Assembly (NCBI GenBank): GCA_903847195.1
Contig: CAINCZ010000088.1
Span: forward strand, 1 to 28,070
DNA: 28,070 bases
Source of the DNA: an uncultured Acidobacteriota bacterium
GTDB lineage: Bacteria; Acidobacteriota; Terriglobia; Terriglobales; CAINCZ01
Reading direction: 5' to 3'
In this document: positions 1 through 8,200 of the stretch, one piece after another
Layout: each line of letters begins with the position of its first letter
Position numbering within the stretch: position 1 is the first letter of the stretch
The notes under the pieces: model-generated
What the model was told of the DNA's origin: nothing
The model's database searches: none
What the model saw: the letters and a program-made list of their open reading frames with translations, nothing else
Position numbers and translations under genes: made by a program

Positions 1-1084
1 AGGGCACGATGGTCGCCACGGTATAGGGCACCACTGTCAGCACGAAAATGCTGCCCACGTGAAATGCGCTCAGAAACGGCGTCAGCGCAAACTTTGGATA
101 CAACACCGACCACCCCTTCAACGCCGGTTCAAACAGCACGAAGGCGCCGAAGTAGACGTGCACATACGCCGCCAGCACGCCGACGAAGAACGACGTCAGC
201 GACACCGCCGCACCCTCCCAGAACTTCATCAGCAGCACGTCGCCCGTTCCCCACCCGATCGCCTTCAGCACGCCGATTTCGCGCTTCTCCTCCGCGCTGA
301 GTCCCGTTGCCTTGTCCCACGCCAGAATGACGAAGGCCAGCAGCGCCCCGGTCAGCACCACCACCACCATGCCGCCGCGCCAGTCGAAGACCGCGTCGTA
401 GGTGCGCAGCAACTCATCCCGCAGGATCGGCCGCGTGTCCGGCAGATCGTGGGCAATCTTCGCCGCAATGGTCGCAAACTCCTTCTGGTTCCGTACCGAA
501 AGCACAATGTCCGTCGCGGAGTCGGCCGGATAAGCAAACAGCTTGCGGAAGTCGCCCTCGTTCATCAGCACCAGGTCCGAGCTCACCAGCTCTGATTCGC
601 TGGCCATCACCCCTTTTATCTTCAGGTTGACGAACGAACCATCGTGCGCCTTGAACGGCACCTTGCCCTCAAACGATCCCATGGTGCGCGCCACGCCCGC
701 CCCCAGCGCCACCTCGCCCGGGCTCTCTTTCAGGTCGTCGCTCGCGATCACCGTGTAGTTGGCGCCGCTCGTCGGGTCGTAATAGTAGCCCCACAGCCTG
801 GGCTTTACCCGCTGCACGCCGCGGATGCCGCGCAACTTCTCCGCGTAGGCGACCGGGATCAGGTCGTGGCGGCCCGCCATCATCCGCTGCACGATGATCT
901 CCGGCGAATCGCGCAACGCCAGCGCTGCCTCGCGCTTCAGCGACAGCACGAAGAACACCACCGAGGCCACCAGGAACACCACGAAGCTGTATACGATCGT
1001 GAGTGCAAGGTTCTTGCCCTTGCGCCGCAACAGCGACGACAGCGTGAAATCGAGTATGTTGGTTTGACGGTTCAGAAAGCTCAT
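1..1084 (-). CDS. FtsX/MacB-type ABC transporter permease, partial (C-terminus off the left edge)
   Basis: The frame is open from an ATG at 1084 to the left edge (361 codons, no stop). It reads MSFLNRQTNILDFTLSSLLR, then a long hydrophobic segment (about residues 26-48), an extracytoplasmic domain of roughly 190 residues, a second membrane segment (about 245-265), a conserved GVLKAIGWGTGDVLLMKFWE-type coupling loop, and two more membrane segments near the edge. This is the MacB/FtsX/LolC four-helix layout, and the permease is nearly complete. Such permeases pair with an ABC ATPase, probably encoded just outside the window. The ATG lies 21 bases beyond the preceding small gene, with an AGGACGGAG-like ribosome site, so the genes are probably cotranscribed. 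With two NosL-like proteins upstream, a role in metal-centre or lipoprotein handling for a periplasmic enzyme is possible, but this is inference. Confidence 0.85.
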   Translation of the reverse strand, partial: MSFLNRQTNILDFTLSSLLRRKGKNLALTIVYSFVVFLVASVVFFVLSLKREAALALRDSPEIIVQRMMAGRHDLIPVAYAEKLRGIRGVQRVKPRLWGYYYDPTSGANYTVIASDDLKESPGEVALGAGVARTMGSFEGKVPFKAHDGSFVNLKIKGVMASESELVSSDLVLMNEGDFRKLFAYPADSATDIVLSVRNQKEFATIAAKIAHDLPDTRPILRDELLRTYDAVFDWRGGMVVVVLTGALLAFVILAWDKATGLSAEEKREIGVLKAIGWGTGDVLLMKFWEGAAVSLTSFFVGVLAAYVHVYFGAFVLFEPALKGWSVLYPKFALTPFLSAFHVGSIFVLTVVPYTVATIVP

Positions 1085-1105
1085 GCGGTTAGCGGCGCTC
1101 CGTCC

Positions 1106-1414
1106 TTACTGTGCCCCTCTGTGCTTCAAATGCGGCGGTATGCCCAGCACCGATCCCGAAGGAAAATGTTCCAGCGACAAGGGAGAGTCCTGGAAGGCCG
1201 TGTTGAAGTCCGCCATGCTTGGATTTCGCGTGTAGCGCGCGTCGGTGAACAAGCACAGATCCGTCAGCCCGTGGTAGCCTGCCACTCGCGCCCTCGTCTC
1301 CAGCCCCGCCGCATCCGTCCGTTGCCGCCATCCGGCGTGTGCATACATCAACGCCACCAGCACGCAGCACCCCGCGAGAAACAGCAGAAACACCTGCGAC
1401 TTCCTCATGTCCAT
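1106..1414 (-). CDS. small membrane-anchored protein of the nosL/ABC operon, function unknown
   Basis: About 102 residues. An N-terminal hydrophobic helix (VFLLFLAGCCVLVALMYAHA, residues 7-26) is followed by a soluble tail with no motif I recognise (TDLCLFTDARYTRN in the middle). The ATG at 1414 overlaps the TGA of the upstream nosL-like gene by one base (TGATG), which suggests translational coupling; a TTG three bases earlier and an ATG six bases later are alternatives. The permease starts 21 bases after its stop. It is probably periplasmic or anchored in the inner membrane and works with the neighbouring permease. The cysteine pair in the helix and one later cysteine are not an obvious metal site. 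I do not recognise the family. Coding status is supported by coupling on both sides and by the absence of a competing gene in other frames. Confidence 0.7.
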   Translation of the reverse strand: MDMRKSQVFLLFLAGCCVLVALMYAHAGWRQRTDAAGLETRARVAGYHGLTDLCLFTDARYTRNPSMADFNTAFQDSPLSLEHFPSGSVLGIPPHLKHRGAQ

Positions 1415-1884
1415 CAATCCAGGCTCCGGATCAGTTCCGGCAGCACCCGCTCAAACCGCTGCACCGCGCGCCCATTGTGGTCGGCAGCAAACTGCCTGGC
1501 GTCGGCTTCTTTCTCGAACGGGATCAATTCCTTCCCCATCGGCCCAAAGACGTTGCTCCCGTCCACGTAATAGGCTTTCCTGCCGTCCACCAGCTTCAGT
1601 TCGTAATAGTCGGTTACGTAGATCGCATCAATATCGCTCGCCCGCTTCACCGGGTTGTACTTCGCGAAGTTGAAATAGTACTTGAACATGTCCTTCGTGC
1701 CGTCAAAGATCGCATACGATCCGTCCTTGAACACGACCTCGGCGAGAAAATCCGGATACTTCTGCACGAACATCCCGCAGACCGGGCACTTGTCCCGCGC
1801 CTGCGGTTTCACCGGCCCACGCTCCCCGGCGACGACCGGCACGAGCAGCGCCAGCACCACCGTCGCAATCAGCACACGCCTCAT
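1414..1884 (-). CDS. NosL-family protein (first of two in tandem order on the map)
   Basis: 156 residues. It has an N-terminal export signal (residues 1-20, ending VPVVAGE) and then KCPVCGMFV, the NosL family metal-binding motif, with Cys33, Cys36 and Met38. The body carries the usual NosL pattern: FKDGSYAIFDGTKDMFKYY, then YVTDYYELKLVDGRKAYYVD, and GPMGKELIPF toward the end. NosL from nitrous oxide reductase clusters binds Cu(I) and helps copper centre assembly. Members outside nos clusters often sit beside FtsX-type ABC genes, as here, with unknown clients. No lipobox is evident, so it is probably periplasmic and soluble or signal-anchored. A good AAGGAG ribosome site precedes the ATG. No nitrous oxide reductase is visible in the window. 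Confidence 0.85.
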   Translation of the reverse strand: MRRVLIATVVLALLVPVVAGERGPVKPQARDKCPVCGMFVQKYPDFLAEVVFKDGSYAIFDGTKDMFKYYFNFAKYNPVKRASDIDAIYVTDYYELKLVDGRKAYYVDGSNVFGPMGKELIPFEKEADARQFAADHNGRAVQRFERVLPELIRSLD

Positions 1885-1911
1885 CCCCTGCTCCTTGCCC
1901 TTTACTTGCTC

Positions 1912-2472
1912 TTACTGGTGACTGTGCGACGGCATCGGCCCCTGCATGCCCGGCATCGGGCGCTGCCGCATCTTGCGCCGTTCGCGGATCATCTTTGTAT
2001 CCGCATACATGTCCTCATACGTCGCCTTCATCGCGTCGTCGAAGCTGGCCGGCGTCCCGCCGTTTTGCTTGACGAAGGCTTCGGCATCCGCCTTCTTTTC
2101 AAACGCCCACTTCGCCCGCTGCGTCATCACGCCCGGCTTGCTGCCACCGATCACCCAGGTCGCCGACTCGGCGTCAATCAGCTTACCCGTGCCGTAATCG
2201 GCCACCTGGATCGTTTGCGGGTTCTTATCAATCGCCACCGCCAGGTCAACCGCCGCACAGTGCAGACTGCACGCCGCCATCGTGCTGCCGTCCTCATAGC
2301 GAATCAGCACACGGCTGCGCGAAAACTGCTGCCGGTTCATGCCGCAATAGCTGCACGAAGGGTTCGCCTTCACGTCCTCCAGTAAATGCTGCTCCACCAC
2401 CTGCGCCGGCAGGCTCGCCGCCACGCACAGTATCAGCAACAGAATGGAAGCCAGCCCTTTGATCTTCTGCAT
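1912..2472 (-). CDS. second NosL-like protein with extra Cys pair and Met/His-rich tail
   Basis: 186 residues from the ATG at 2472, chosen because a signal peptide starts there (MQKIKGLASILLLILCVAAS, cleavage near LPAQ) and GGAAAGGA precedes it; an in-frame upstream extension to 2640 looks non-coding. The NosL core motif is CSYCGM (Cys40, Cys43, Met45). A second pair, CSLHC (Cys68, Cys72), follows the DGSTMAA segment. Later parts read SATWVIGGSKPGVMTQRAKWAF and a helical stretch with EDMYADTKMI. The last twenty or so residues are rich in Met, Pro and His (PMPGMQGPMPSHSHQ), which suggests soft-metal binding. It is probably periplasmic and the first gene of an operon with the next nosL gene 27 bases downstream. 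It resembles NosL proteins annotated without a known partner. Copper is the likely ligand by family, but this is inference. Confidence 0.82.
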   Translation of the reverse strand: MQKIKGLASILLLILCVAASLPAQVVEQHLLEDVKANPSCSYCGMNRQQFSRSRVLIRYEDGSTMAACSLHCAAVDLAVAIDKNPQTIQVADYGTGKLIDAESATWVIGGSKPGVMTQRAKWAFEKKADAEAFVKQNGGTPASFDDAMKATYEDMYADTKMIRERRKMRQRPMPGMQGPMPSHSHQ

Positions 2473-2811
2473 CAGGAAGTCCTTTCCCCCAAGCATCCTC
2501 GGAGCCGTGCTGGTTGGCACATCAGCGGCACTCTGCTTGCCGGCGGCGCCTTCACGCCTCGGTGGCGGATAGGATAGCAGAGTTCCGCATTCCCGATTAG
2601 ATGGGCTGTGCGCTTCACTTCTTCTGTTTTCGCCTTGCACTATTTTCGGCGAGTTTCAAATTGGGCGTGCTATGTGCACCTAGTTGTGCAGAAGGACCAA
2701 GGCCGGAGCGGAGATTGCCGGTTTGCCTGCGCCCAATTCCCCTTTGGGCCGACGGCCATCAGCGGCCGGCCCCGCTCATCATTGCAAATGTCTGGCGATG
2801 CTTATACGCTA
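2473..2811. other. divergent intergenic region, nosL side
   Basis: No gene is visible here. The nosL operon reads leftward and the DUF5320 cluster rightward, so promoters for both should lie in this stretch. The nosL side is moderately GC-rich and I see no convincing sigma-70 pair for the minus strand. A possible plus-strand -35 (ttgcaa) occurs near 2783, ahead of the dyad at 2821. Confidence 0.5.
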
Positions 2812-2814
2812 ACA

Positions 2815-2844
2815 GTGTAGATAGCATCTATATGCTATACACAT
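2815..2844 (+). promoter_or_regulatory. perfect dyad, candidate PadR operator and promoter of the DUF5320-NifX-PadR cluster
   Basis: The sequence atagcat-ctat-atgctat (2821-2838) is a perfect 7-bp inverted repeat with a 4-bp spacer. It is extended by gtgta on the left (2815-2819) and tacac on the right (2838-2842), which also mirror each other with a one-base offset. It lies 44 bases ahead of the first gene and overlaps TATA-like sequence (tatgctatac), so a bound protein would block transcription. AT-rich dyads of this size are typical PadR targets, and a PadR gene sits in the same cluster. Autoregulation is inferred. Confidence 0.55.
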
Positions 2845-2881
2845 CGTAATAGCAGCGCAACAGACAGGCAGGAGGAACGCT

Positions 2882-3103
2882 ATGCCGAGATTAGATGGAA
2901 CCGGACCGCGCGGCGCGGGGCCGCGCACCGGGCGCAAGCAGGGTTCCTGCCAGCCGAAATCCAGCATTCGCTGCGGTCTCGGTTGGGGCCTTGCTCAACC
3001 CCTGGCGGAGAGGCCGCAGAGGGCGGGATTCTCTGCCAATCGCTCCGCCGTGTCCCTCGCGCAACGCGCTGTAAAGATGTTGAAGAGGATGGGCGGGGAG
3101 TAG
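2882..3103 (+). CDS. DUF5320 family small protein
   Basis: 73 residues. The N-terminus MPRLDGTGPRGAGPRTGRKQ is the hallmark glycine/proline-rich repeat of the DUF5320 family (pattern MPxGDGTGPxGxGPxTGR). The rest is basic, with two cysteines (Cys23, Cys31) and a helical C-terminus (LAQRAVKMLKRMGGE). A strong ribosome site (AGGAGG, 2870-2875) lies seven bases ahead of the ATG. The biochemical role of the family is not known to me; members often neighbour NifX/NafY-like (dinitrogenase iron-molybdenum cofactor family) genes, as here 94 bases downstream. The typical family has a coiled-coil C-terminal part, which is short in this copy. It is the first gene after the dyad and probably heads the transcript. 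Confidence 0.82.
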   Translation: MPRLDGTGPRGAGPRTGRKQGSCQPKSSIRCGLGWGLAQPLAERPQRAGFSANRSAVSLAQRAVKMLKRMGGE

Positions 3104-3197
3104 GCTGCAAGGCCCGTTGAGGGCAGGGTGTAAGAACGAGCGCGACCGTCCGCAGCAATGAATATGCGGCGCCGCCTCGATAAACAGGAGGACATAA

Positions 3198-3590
3198 ATG
3201 AGAGTAGCAGTAGCAACCGATGATGGCACCCATGTTTCCATGCACTTCGGCCGGAGCGCCGGCTTCCTGGTCTTTGACGTCGAAGGCGAGAAGGTCAGTC
3301 ATGTGGAGCTCAGATCGAATAACCATAGCGCGCACGCCCAGGGGCAATGTGACCATGGATCGCACCAGCCTGGCCAGAGCGGACACAGCCACTCGGGCCT
3401 CGTCGGGCTGCTTGAGGGTTGTGAGACGGTACTCTGTGGAGGCATGGGCGCCGGTGCGGCGCAGGCGCTCACCGCCAGCGGAATCCGCCCAGTTATCGTG
3501 CGCACTGCGGGCACTGCGGCAGAGATCGTGAGCCTGTTCGCCCGCGGTGAATTGCCGTCCGCTCCCACCGGCTTCTGCGGATGCTCGTAG
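3198..3590 (+). CDS. NifX/NafY-like protein (dinitrogenase iron-molybdenum cofactor family) with His-rich loop
   Basis: 130 residues. It starts MRVAVATDDGTHVSMHFGRS, the standard opening of the PF02579 domain, then FLVFDVEGEKVSHVELR. The loop at residues 43-66 is rich in histidine, with one cysteine (NHSAHAQGQCDHGSH, then GHSHSG). After it come CETVLCGGMGAGAAQAL and the family end IRPVIVRTAGTAAEIVSLF, closing with CGCS. Proteins of this fold bind FeMo-cofactor precursors in nitrogen fixers. Stand-alone versions in anaerobes and soil bacteria have no proven role but are thought to handle Fe-S or Mo-type clusters. No nif genes are present, so a nitrogenase role is unlikely. The His-rich loop suggests a bound metal. 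AGGAGG (3186-3191) lies six bases ahead of the ATG. Confidence 0.88.
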   Translation: MRVAVATDDGTHVSMHFGRSAGFLVFDVEGEKVSHVELRSNNHSAHAQGQCDHGSHQPGQSGHSHSGLVGLLEGCETVLCGGMGAGAAQALTASGIRPVIVRTAGTAAEIVSLFARGELPSAPTGFCGCS

Positions 3591-3622
3591 GGCGCCTCCG
3601 GGGCACTTAAAAGGAGTCGGAC

Positions 3623-4072
3623 GTGCGCAGAAAACGCTGCCGCCATGAGTGGAACGATCCCTGCACGTGTGCCTTAGGCCACATGTACCGCTTCGTTGAG
3701 CCCGTCATTCTGATGTTGCTCAAGAAGAAGGGACAGTCTTACGGCTACGACCTCAGCAACGAGCTGGAAGATCACGCTATCACCGATGGCCTGATCGAGC
3801 GGGCCGCTCTATACCGCACGCTGAGGGCTCTGGAGTGCAACGGAAACGTTATCTCCCACTGGCAGCTGCCGTCGTTGGGCCGCGCGCGTCGTGTCTATCG
3901 GCTGACGCCGGCGGGCGAGAAACACCTGCAGGACTGGGTCGGCGTGCTGGGCTTTCTCGCCAAGTCAATGGAGCGATTCACCGCAGAGGCGCGTCTTGCC
4001 TTAGCATCCGAACCGGTGGCGCGAGGTCGCGCCATCCCCGCACCTAAGGAGCGACCAGCCTCGGCTGAGTGA
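3623..4072 (+). CDS. PadR family transcriptional regulator with Cys/His N-terminus
   Basis: 149 residues, GTG start preceded by AAGGAG (3611-3616). Residues 1-21 hold C6, H8, C14, C16 and H20 (pattern C-x-H-x5-C-x-C-x3-H). From residue 22 the PadR winged helix follows: FVEPVILMLLKKKGQSYGYDL, the recognition region around IERAALYRTLRALECNGNV, and the wing GRARRVYRLTPAGEKHLQDW. A helical tail for dimerisation ends in a low-complexity basic stretch. PadR proteins are usually repressors of nearby genes. Here the likely target is the dyad at 2821-2838, upstream of the cluster's first gene. The Cys/His segment could bind a metal or Fe-S cluster and make the regulator metal- or redox-responsive, in keeping with the NifX-like neighbour. 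That sensing role is inference. Confidence 0.88.
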   Translation: MRRKRCRHEWNDPCTCALGHMYRFVEPVILMLLKKKGQSYGYDLSNELEDHAITDGLIERAALYRTLRALECNGNVISHWQLPSLGRARRVYRLTPAGEKHLQDWVGVLGFLAKSMERFTAEARLALASEPVARGRAIPAPKERPASAE

Positions 4073-4118
4073 GCCGTTCGGAGCCGAGCCGCGATTCATT
4101 CATCGACGGGAGCACACG

Positions 4119-4535
4119 GTGGACTCACCTGATATTAAGAAATTGCTGGCCCAACCGCAGCCTACCTGCTTCGTTTGCGGCAAGGATAATCCGAAAGGGC
4201 TGCATATCTCATTTTCCCCTGACTCGGATAATCGCATCTCCGCCGGCTGGGTGCCCGACACTGCATGCGAGGGGCTGCAGGGCATCGTTCATGGCGGCAT
4301 TGTCAGCGCGGTTCTGGACGAGGCCATGGCCAAGGCGGTGATCGGCGCCGGGATTCAGGCCCTGACCTGCGATCTTCAAGTGCGCTTTCGGCGGCCGGTC
4401 ATCGCCGGACAATCGCTGGAGATTTCTGGTTGGCTAGTCTCCCGCGACCGGCGCAGAGTCCGCACCGAGGCCACCATCAGCGACTCGGAAGGCGGGGAGC
4501 TGGCGCACGGTTGGGCAACGTTCCTTGCCATATAG
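4119..4535 (+). CDS. PaaI-type hotdog thioesterase
   Basis: 138 residues, GTG start with GGGAG six bases ahead. It begins with CFVCGKDNPKGLHISF (Cys17, Cys20), the usual N-terminal part of this branch, then GLQGIVHGGIVSAVLDEAM (His58-Gly59-Gly60, Asp67-Glu68), which is the hotdog active-site helix, and ends with LTCDLQVRFRRPVIAGQSLEISG and a final strand. The 4HBT/PaaI family hydrolyses acyl-CoA or aryl-CoA thioesters as cytosolic tetramers or dimers. The substrate cannot be read from the sequence. It follows the PadR gene by 46 bases and is probably on the same transcript, though its link to the NifX-like and DUF5320 proteins is unclear. Length is normal for the family. Confidence 0.85.
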   Translation: MDSPDIKKLLAQPQPTCFVCGKDNPKGLHISFSPDSDNRISAGWVPDTACEGLQGIVHGGIVSAVLDEAMAKAVIGAGIQALTCDLQVRFRRPVIAGQSLEISGWLVSRDRRRVRTEATISDSEGGELAHGWATFLAI

Positions 4536-4559
4536 GGCGATGGGGGCCGCGCGAAACGA

Positions 4560-4907
4560 TCAGGTCGGTAAGGCAAACAACATATCGATTGTGCCTGCCC
4601 ACCCTGCAGGATCGTCGGCCCGCAAATTGAAGGTCGCGCCGGCATAGGGTGCATCGTCCCTTCGGAGCAACGCCAGGATCGGAACACCTGGCAAAAGCAG
4701 GCGAACGTCGCTGATCAGCGCCTTCCGCTCATCCCACGATGCCCCGTGGCCTATCACCACCGCGTCTACCTGAGGCATTTTCAAGGCGAGCCGGGTTACG
4801 TCGTCCGAGCCAAGCGCAGATATGACTGCATAGCCTCTTGCCATTAGCACCGCCTCGCGGAGCTCGAGCATGGATAGCGTGTACTCGACCTGCAGCACGG
4901 TTTTCAT
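4560..4907 (-). CDS. pseudo-receiver domain protein (REC fold lacking the phosphoacceptor)
   Basis: 115 residues, the size of one CheY-like receiver. The start MKTVLQVEYTLSMLELREAVLMARGYAVISA matches the first strand and helix of a response regulator. The acidic pair of that first loop is replaced by Glu8-Tyr9, and the segment VDAVVIGHG puts Gly53 where the phosphorylated aspartate would be. The later segment VPILALLRRDD stands where strand 4 and the Thr/Ser region belong. It therefore should not be phosphorylated in the usual way and may act as a protein-interaction module. No output domain is attached. The ribosome site is weak. It converges with the thioesterase gene (24 bases between stops) and lies downstream of the DUF2892 and RND genes on the same strand. 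Confidence 0.75.
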   Translation of the reverse strand: MKTVLQVEYTLSMLELREAVLMARGYAVISALGSDDVTRLALKMPQVDAVVIGHGASWDERKALISDVRLLLPGVPILALLRRDDAPYAGATFNLRADDPAGWAGTIDMLFALPT

Positions 4908-4953
4908 TCATCACCGGAGGAGCGAAACTCCGCGAGCCTGGCCGCAGCGAGGC

Positions 4954-5139
4954 TCAACGCAAGCCGAGTTTGCGGAATATGGTCATCGCCGGACACCAGT
5001 TGGTAAGACCGGATTGCAGTAGGTTCAGTCCGACAAAAGCGGTCAGCAAGTACCAGTAAGGCGAGTGCCAGTGCCCCAATGCAGTTGATGCCAGCACGAA
5101 GATCCCCGCCATCAGCCGCAACGCGCGTTCCACGGTCAT
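4954..5139 (-). CDS. DUF2892/YgaP-type inner membrane protein
   Basis: 61 residues with two hydrophobic helices (about 9-22 and 28-45) and the conserved end TNWCPAMTIFRKLG, with Cys49-Pro50. This is the DUF2892 (YgaP transmembrane) domain without the rhodanese domain found in YgaP itself. A strong AGGAGG lies just ahead of the ATG. Members often sit with RND pumps, thioredoxins and rhodaneses in putative sulfur or thiol stress loci. Here it lies 71 bases downstream of the RND pump gene and is probably part of that operon. The conserved Cys-Pro near the membrane suggests a thiol or persulfide role, which is inference. Confidence 0.85.
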   Translation of the reverse strand: MTVERALRLMAGIFVLASTALGHWHSPYWYLLTAFVGLNLLQSGLTNWCPAMTIFRKLGLR

Positions 5140-5210
5140 AACATCCTCCTAAACAGATATGCCTCGCTGATCGACAAAATGCCGATTCTTATCTGGCGTT
5201 ACACCTGGTT

Positions 5211-8200
5211 CTAGTGAGTTTGCACCGCAGCTGCTGCCGAGGTTTTGGCGGCGCTGCGGCGTTCGCTCATGTAGTACAGGACCGGAACGGCCATGCGCGA
5301 CAGCACTGTCGAAGCCACTTCCCCCGCCATCAGCGATAGCGCCAACCCTTGAAAGATCGGATCGAACAGAATGACCGACGCACCCACCACGACGGCAGCC
5401 GCCGTCAGCAGCATGGGCCGGAAGCGTACGGCTCCGGCATCGATCACCGCCTGCTCGAGCGGCATGCCCTGCTGGCGCCGCAATTCGATGAAATCCACCA
5501 GGATGATCGAATTGCGCACGATGATTCCGGCTCCGGCGATGAAGCCGATCATGGACGTGGCGGTGAAGAAGGCCCCCATCATGGCGTGGGCCGGGAGAAT
5601 GCCCACCAGCGTCAGCGGGATCGGAGCCATGATGACCAGCGGCGTGCGGAATGACCCGAACCAGCCGACCACGAGAACGTAGATGAGTACCAGCACCGCC
5701 GCGAACGCCAGTCCGAGGTCGCGGAAGACTTCGAGCGTAATGTGCCACTCGCCGTCCCACTTCATCGCGTAGTGGTCCGTGCTCTCCGGCTGCTCGGCGT
5801 TATAGAGGGTAACCCCATGCCCGTCAGGTGCGCGCAGCCGGCCGATGGCCTCGTTCATCTTGAAAATGGCATACGCCGGGCTTTCTTCCTGCCCGGCAAC
5901 ATCACCGATCACGTAGGTGACGTCCTGCAGGTTCTTGCGGTAGCGGGTGGGCTCGATGGTGGTCTCGCGCGCCGTGGTGACTTCACCGAGGGAAACCTGC
6001 TTGCCGGTGATGCCCCGCACCTTGAGGTCGGCCAGACGCTCGGCGCCGCTGCGATCGGCGCGGCTCAGCCGCACCAGGATGGGCACATCTTCGCGCGCCG
6101 CCGCCGTGTGCAACAGTCCAGCCTCGGCGCCGCCCAGCGCGATCTGCAGCGTGCGCGTGACCTCGGCGGCGGTGATTCCATGCAGCGCCGCCTTTTCAAG
6201 ATCGACCTGCAGGTCATACTTAGGCTGCGGGTCTTCGACGTACCAGTCGATATCCACCACGCCGGGCGTGGTCTGGAAGATTTGCTTTATTTGGCGGGCC
6301 AGTTCGAGCCGCCCTTCGGGCGTTGGACCGTAGATCTCCGCCACCAGGGTGTCAAGCACAGGTGGCCCGGGCGGCACTTCCGCCACCTTCACCCGTGCGC
6401 CGTATTGCGTGCCAATGCGCACCAGTTCGGGGCGCAGCCGCTTGGCAATGTCGTGGCTCTGCGCGGGACGTTCATCTTTCCCCAGCAGGCTCACCTGGAT
6501 GTCGGCCTGGTTCGGCTGCCGCCGCATATAGTAATGGCGCACTAAACCGTTGAAGTTATATGGACCCGATGTGCCCGCGTAAATTTGCGTGTTGCTGACC
6601 TCGGGCTGCGCGGCAAGATAGCGGCCCATTGCCTGTGCCGCCACCGTCGTCTGCTCGAGCGTAGTCCCGTCCGGCATGTCGACCATCACCTGGAATTCAC
6701 TCTTGTTGTCAAACGGCAGCATCTTCATATGCACCAGTTTGAATGGGACGAGTGCAAACGCCAGGAGCAGCAAAATGACCACGCCGCCGAAGAACATCCA
6801 TCGCGCACCAGCGCGGGAGATCAGCGGCGTCATGATGCGGCGGTATAGTTTGGTGGTCCAGCCTTCAGTTTCATGCTGATGCCCGCCAGCGCCGCCCGCA
6901 TAGTGGCGAAGTAAGCGCAGTGCCGCCCACGGCGAAACCACGAACGCTACCAGCAGCGAGAAGATCATGGCCGCCGAAGCACCGACCGGAATCGGCCGCA
7001 TGTAAGGCCCCATCAGCCCGCGCACAAAGGCCATGGGCAGAATCGCGGCGATCACGGCAAAGGTCGCCAGGATCGTGGGATTGCCGACTTCATCCACGGC
7101 ATCGACAGCGACCTCGGCCAGGGCGCGGCCTCGGTTCTCCGGCAGGCGGAAGTGGCGCACGACGTTCTCGACCACTACGATCGCGTCGTCCACGAGAATG
7201 CCGATCGAAAAGATCAGCGCGAACAGCGTCACCCGGTTCAGCGTGTAGCCAAGCAGATAGAAGATCGTCAGCGTGAGCGCCAGCGTAACCGGAATCGCAA
7301 TGAGCACGACACCGGCCTCGCGGAAGCCGAGAGCCAGGGCGATGAGCAGCGTAACGGAAACCGTCGCGATCAGCAGGTGCTTCAACAACTCGTCGGACTT
7401 TTCTTTCGCCGTCTCGCCGTAGTTGCGCGTTACGCTCACGTGCAAATCATTGGGCAGCAGGTAGCCGCGCAGGCCGTTCACCTTACCCAGCACCTGATTG
7501 GCAATCACCGTGGCATTGGTGCCTTTGCGTTTGGCGACCGTGATGGTGACCGCCGGATGCTCGCCGCCCAGTGTGTTCTTGCTCTGCTGCAAAGAGTGCT
7601 CGGATGCACCGGCCCCGCGTCCGTTGGCGAACTGCACGTAGTTGTCCGGTTCGGAGGGGCCGTCCTCTAACCGTCCGGCCACATCGCCCAGATACACCGG
7701 GCGCCCGTCGCGCAGACCCACGACCACGCGGCGCAGATCGTCCGCCCGCTCGAGGAACAGGCCGGCTTCCACCTGGTACTCCCGGTTCTGGCGGGAGAAG
7801 CTGCCGACGGCTCCGCGTGCGTTGGCCGCCTGCAGGTGCTGCACAATCGTTCCTGGAGTGATGCCATATGCCGCGAGCTTCTGCGTGTCGAGCGTGACGC
7901 GCACCTGGCGCGAGAGCCCACCGATGAGCTTAGTTTCGGCGACGTTATCGATCTGCTTCAGCGAGTTGTCGAGTTCGCCGGCGATGCGGCGCAACTGGTA
8001 GGCATCATAGTTGGATCCCCAGAGCGTGAGCGCGAGGATCGGCACGTCGTCAATCGAACGCAGCTTGATCAGCGGTTGTGACACGCCGGGGGGGATGCGG
8101 TCGAAGTTCGAATAGAGCTTGTTGTAGGTCTTAACTATCGCGTCCTGCTCGTCGGTGCCGACGTAGAAGCGCACCACCACCAGGCTCATGCCGGGATGAG

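Noticed and set aside
3198..3590. Evidence for nitrogen fixation from the NifX-like gene
   Set aside because: No nifHDK, nifB or nifEN is present, and stand-alone members of this family are common in non-fixing bacteria.
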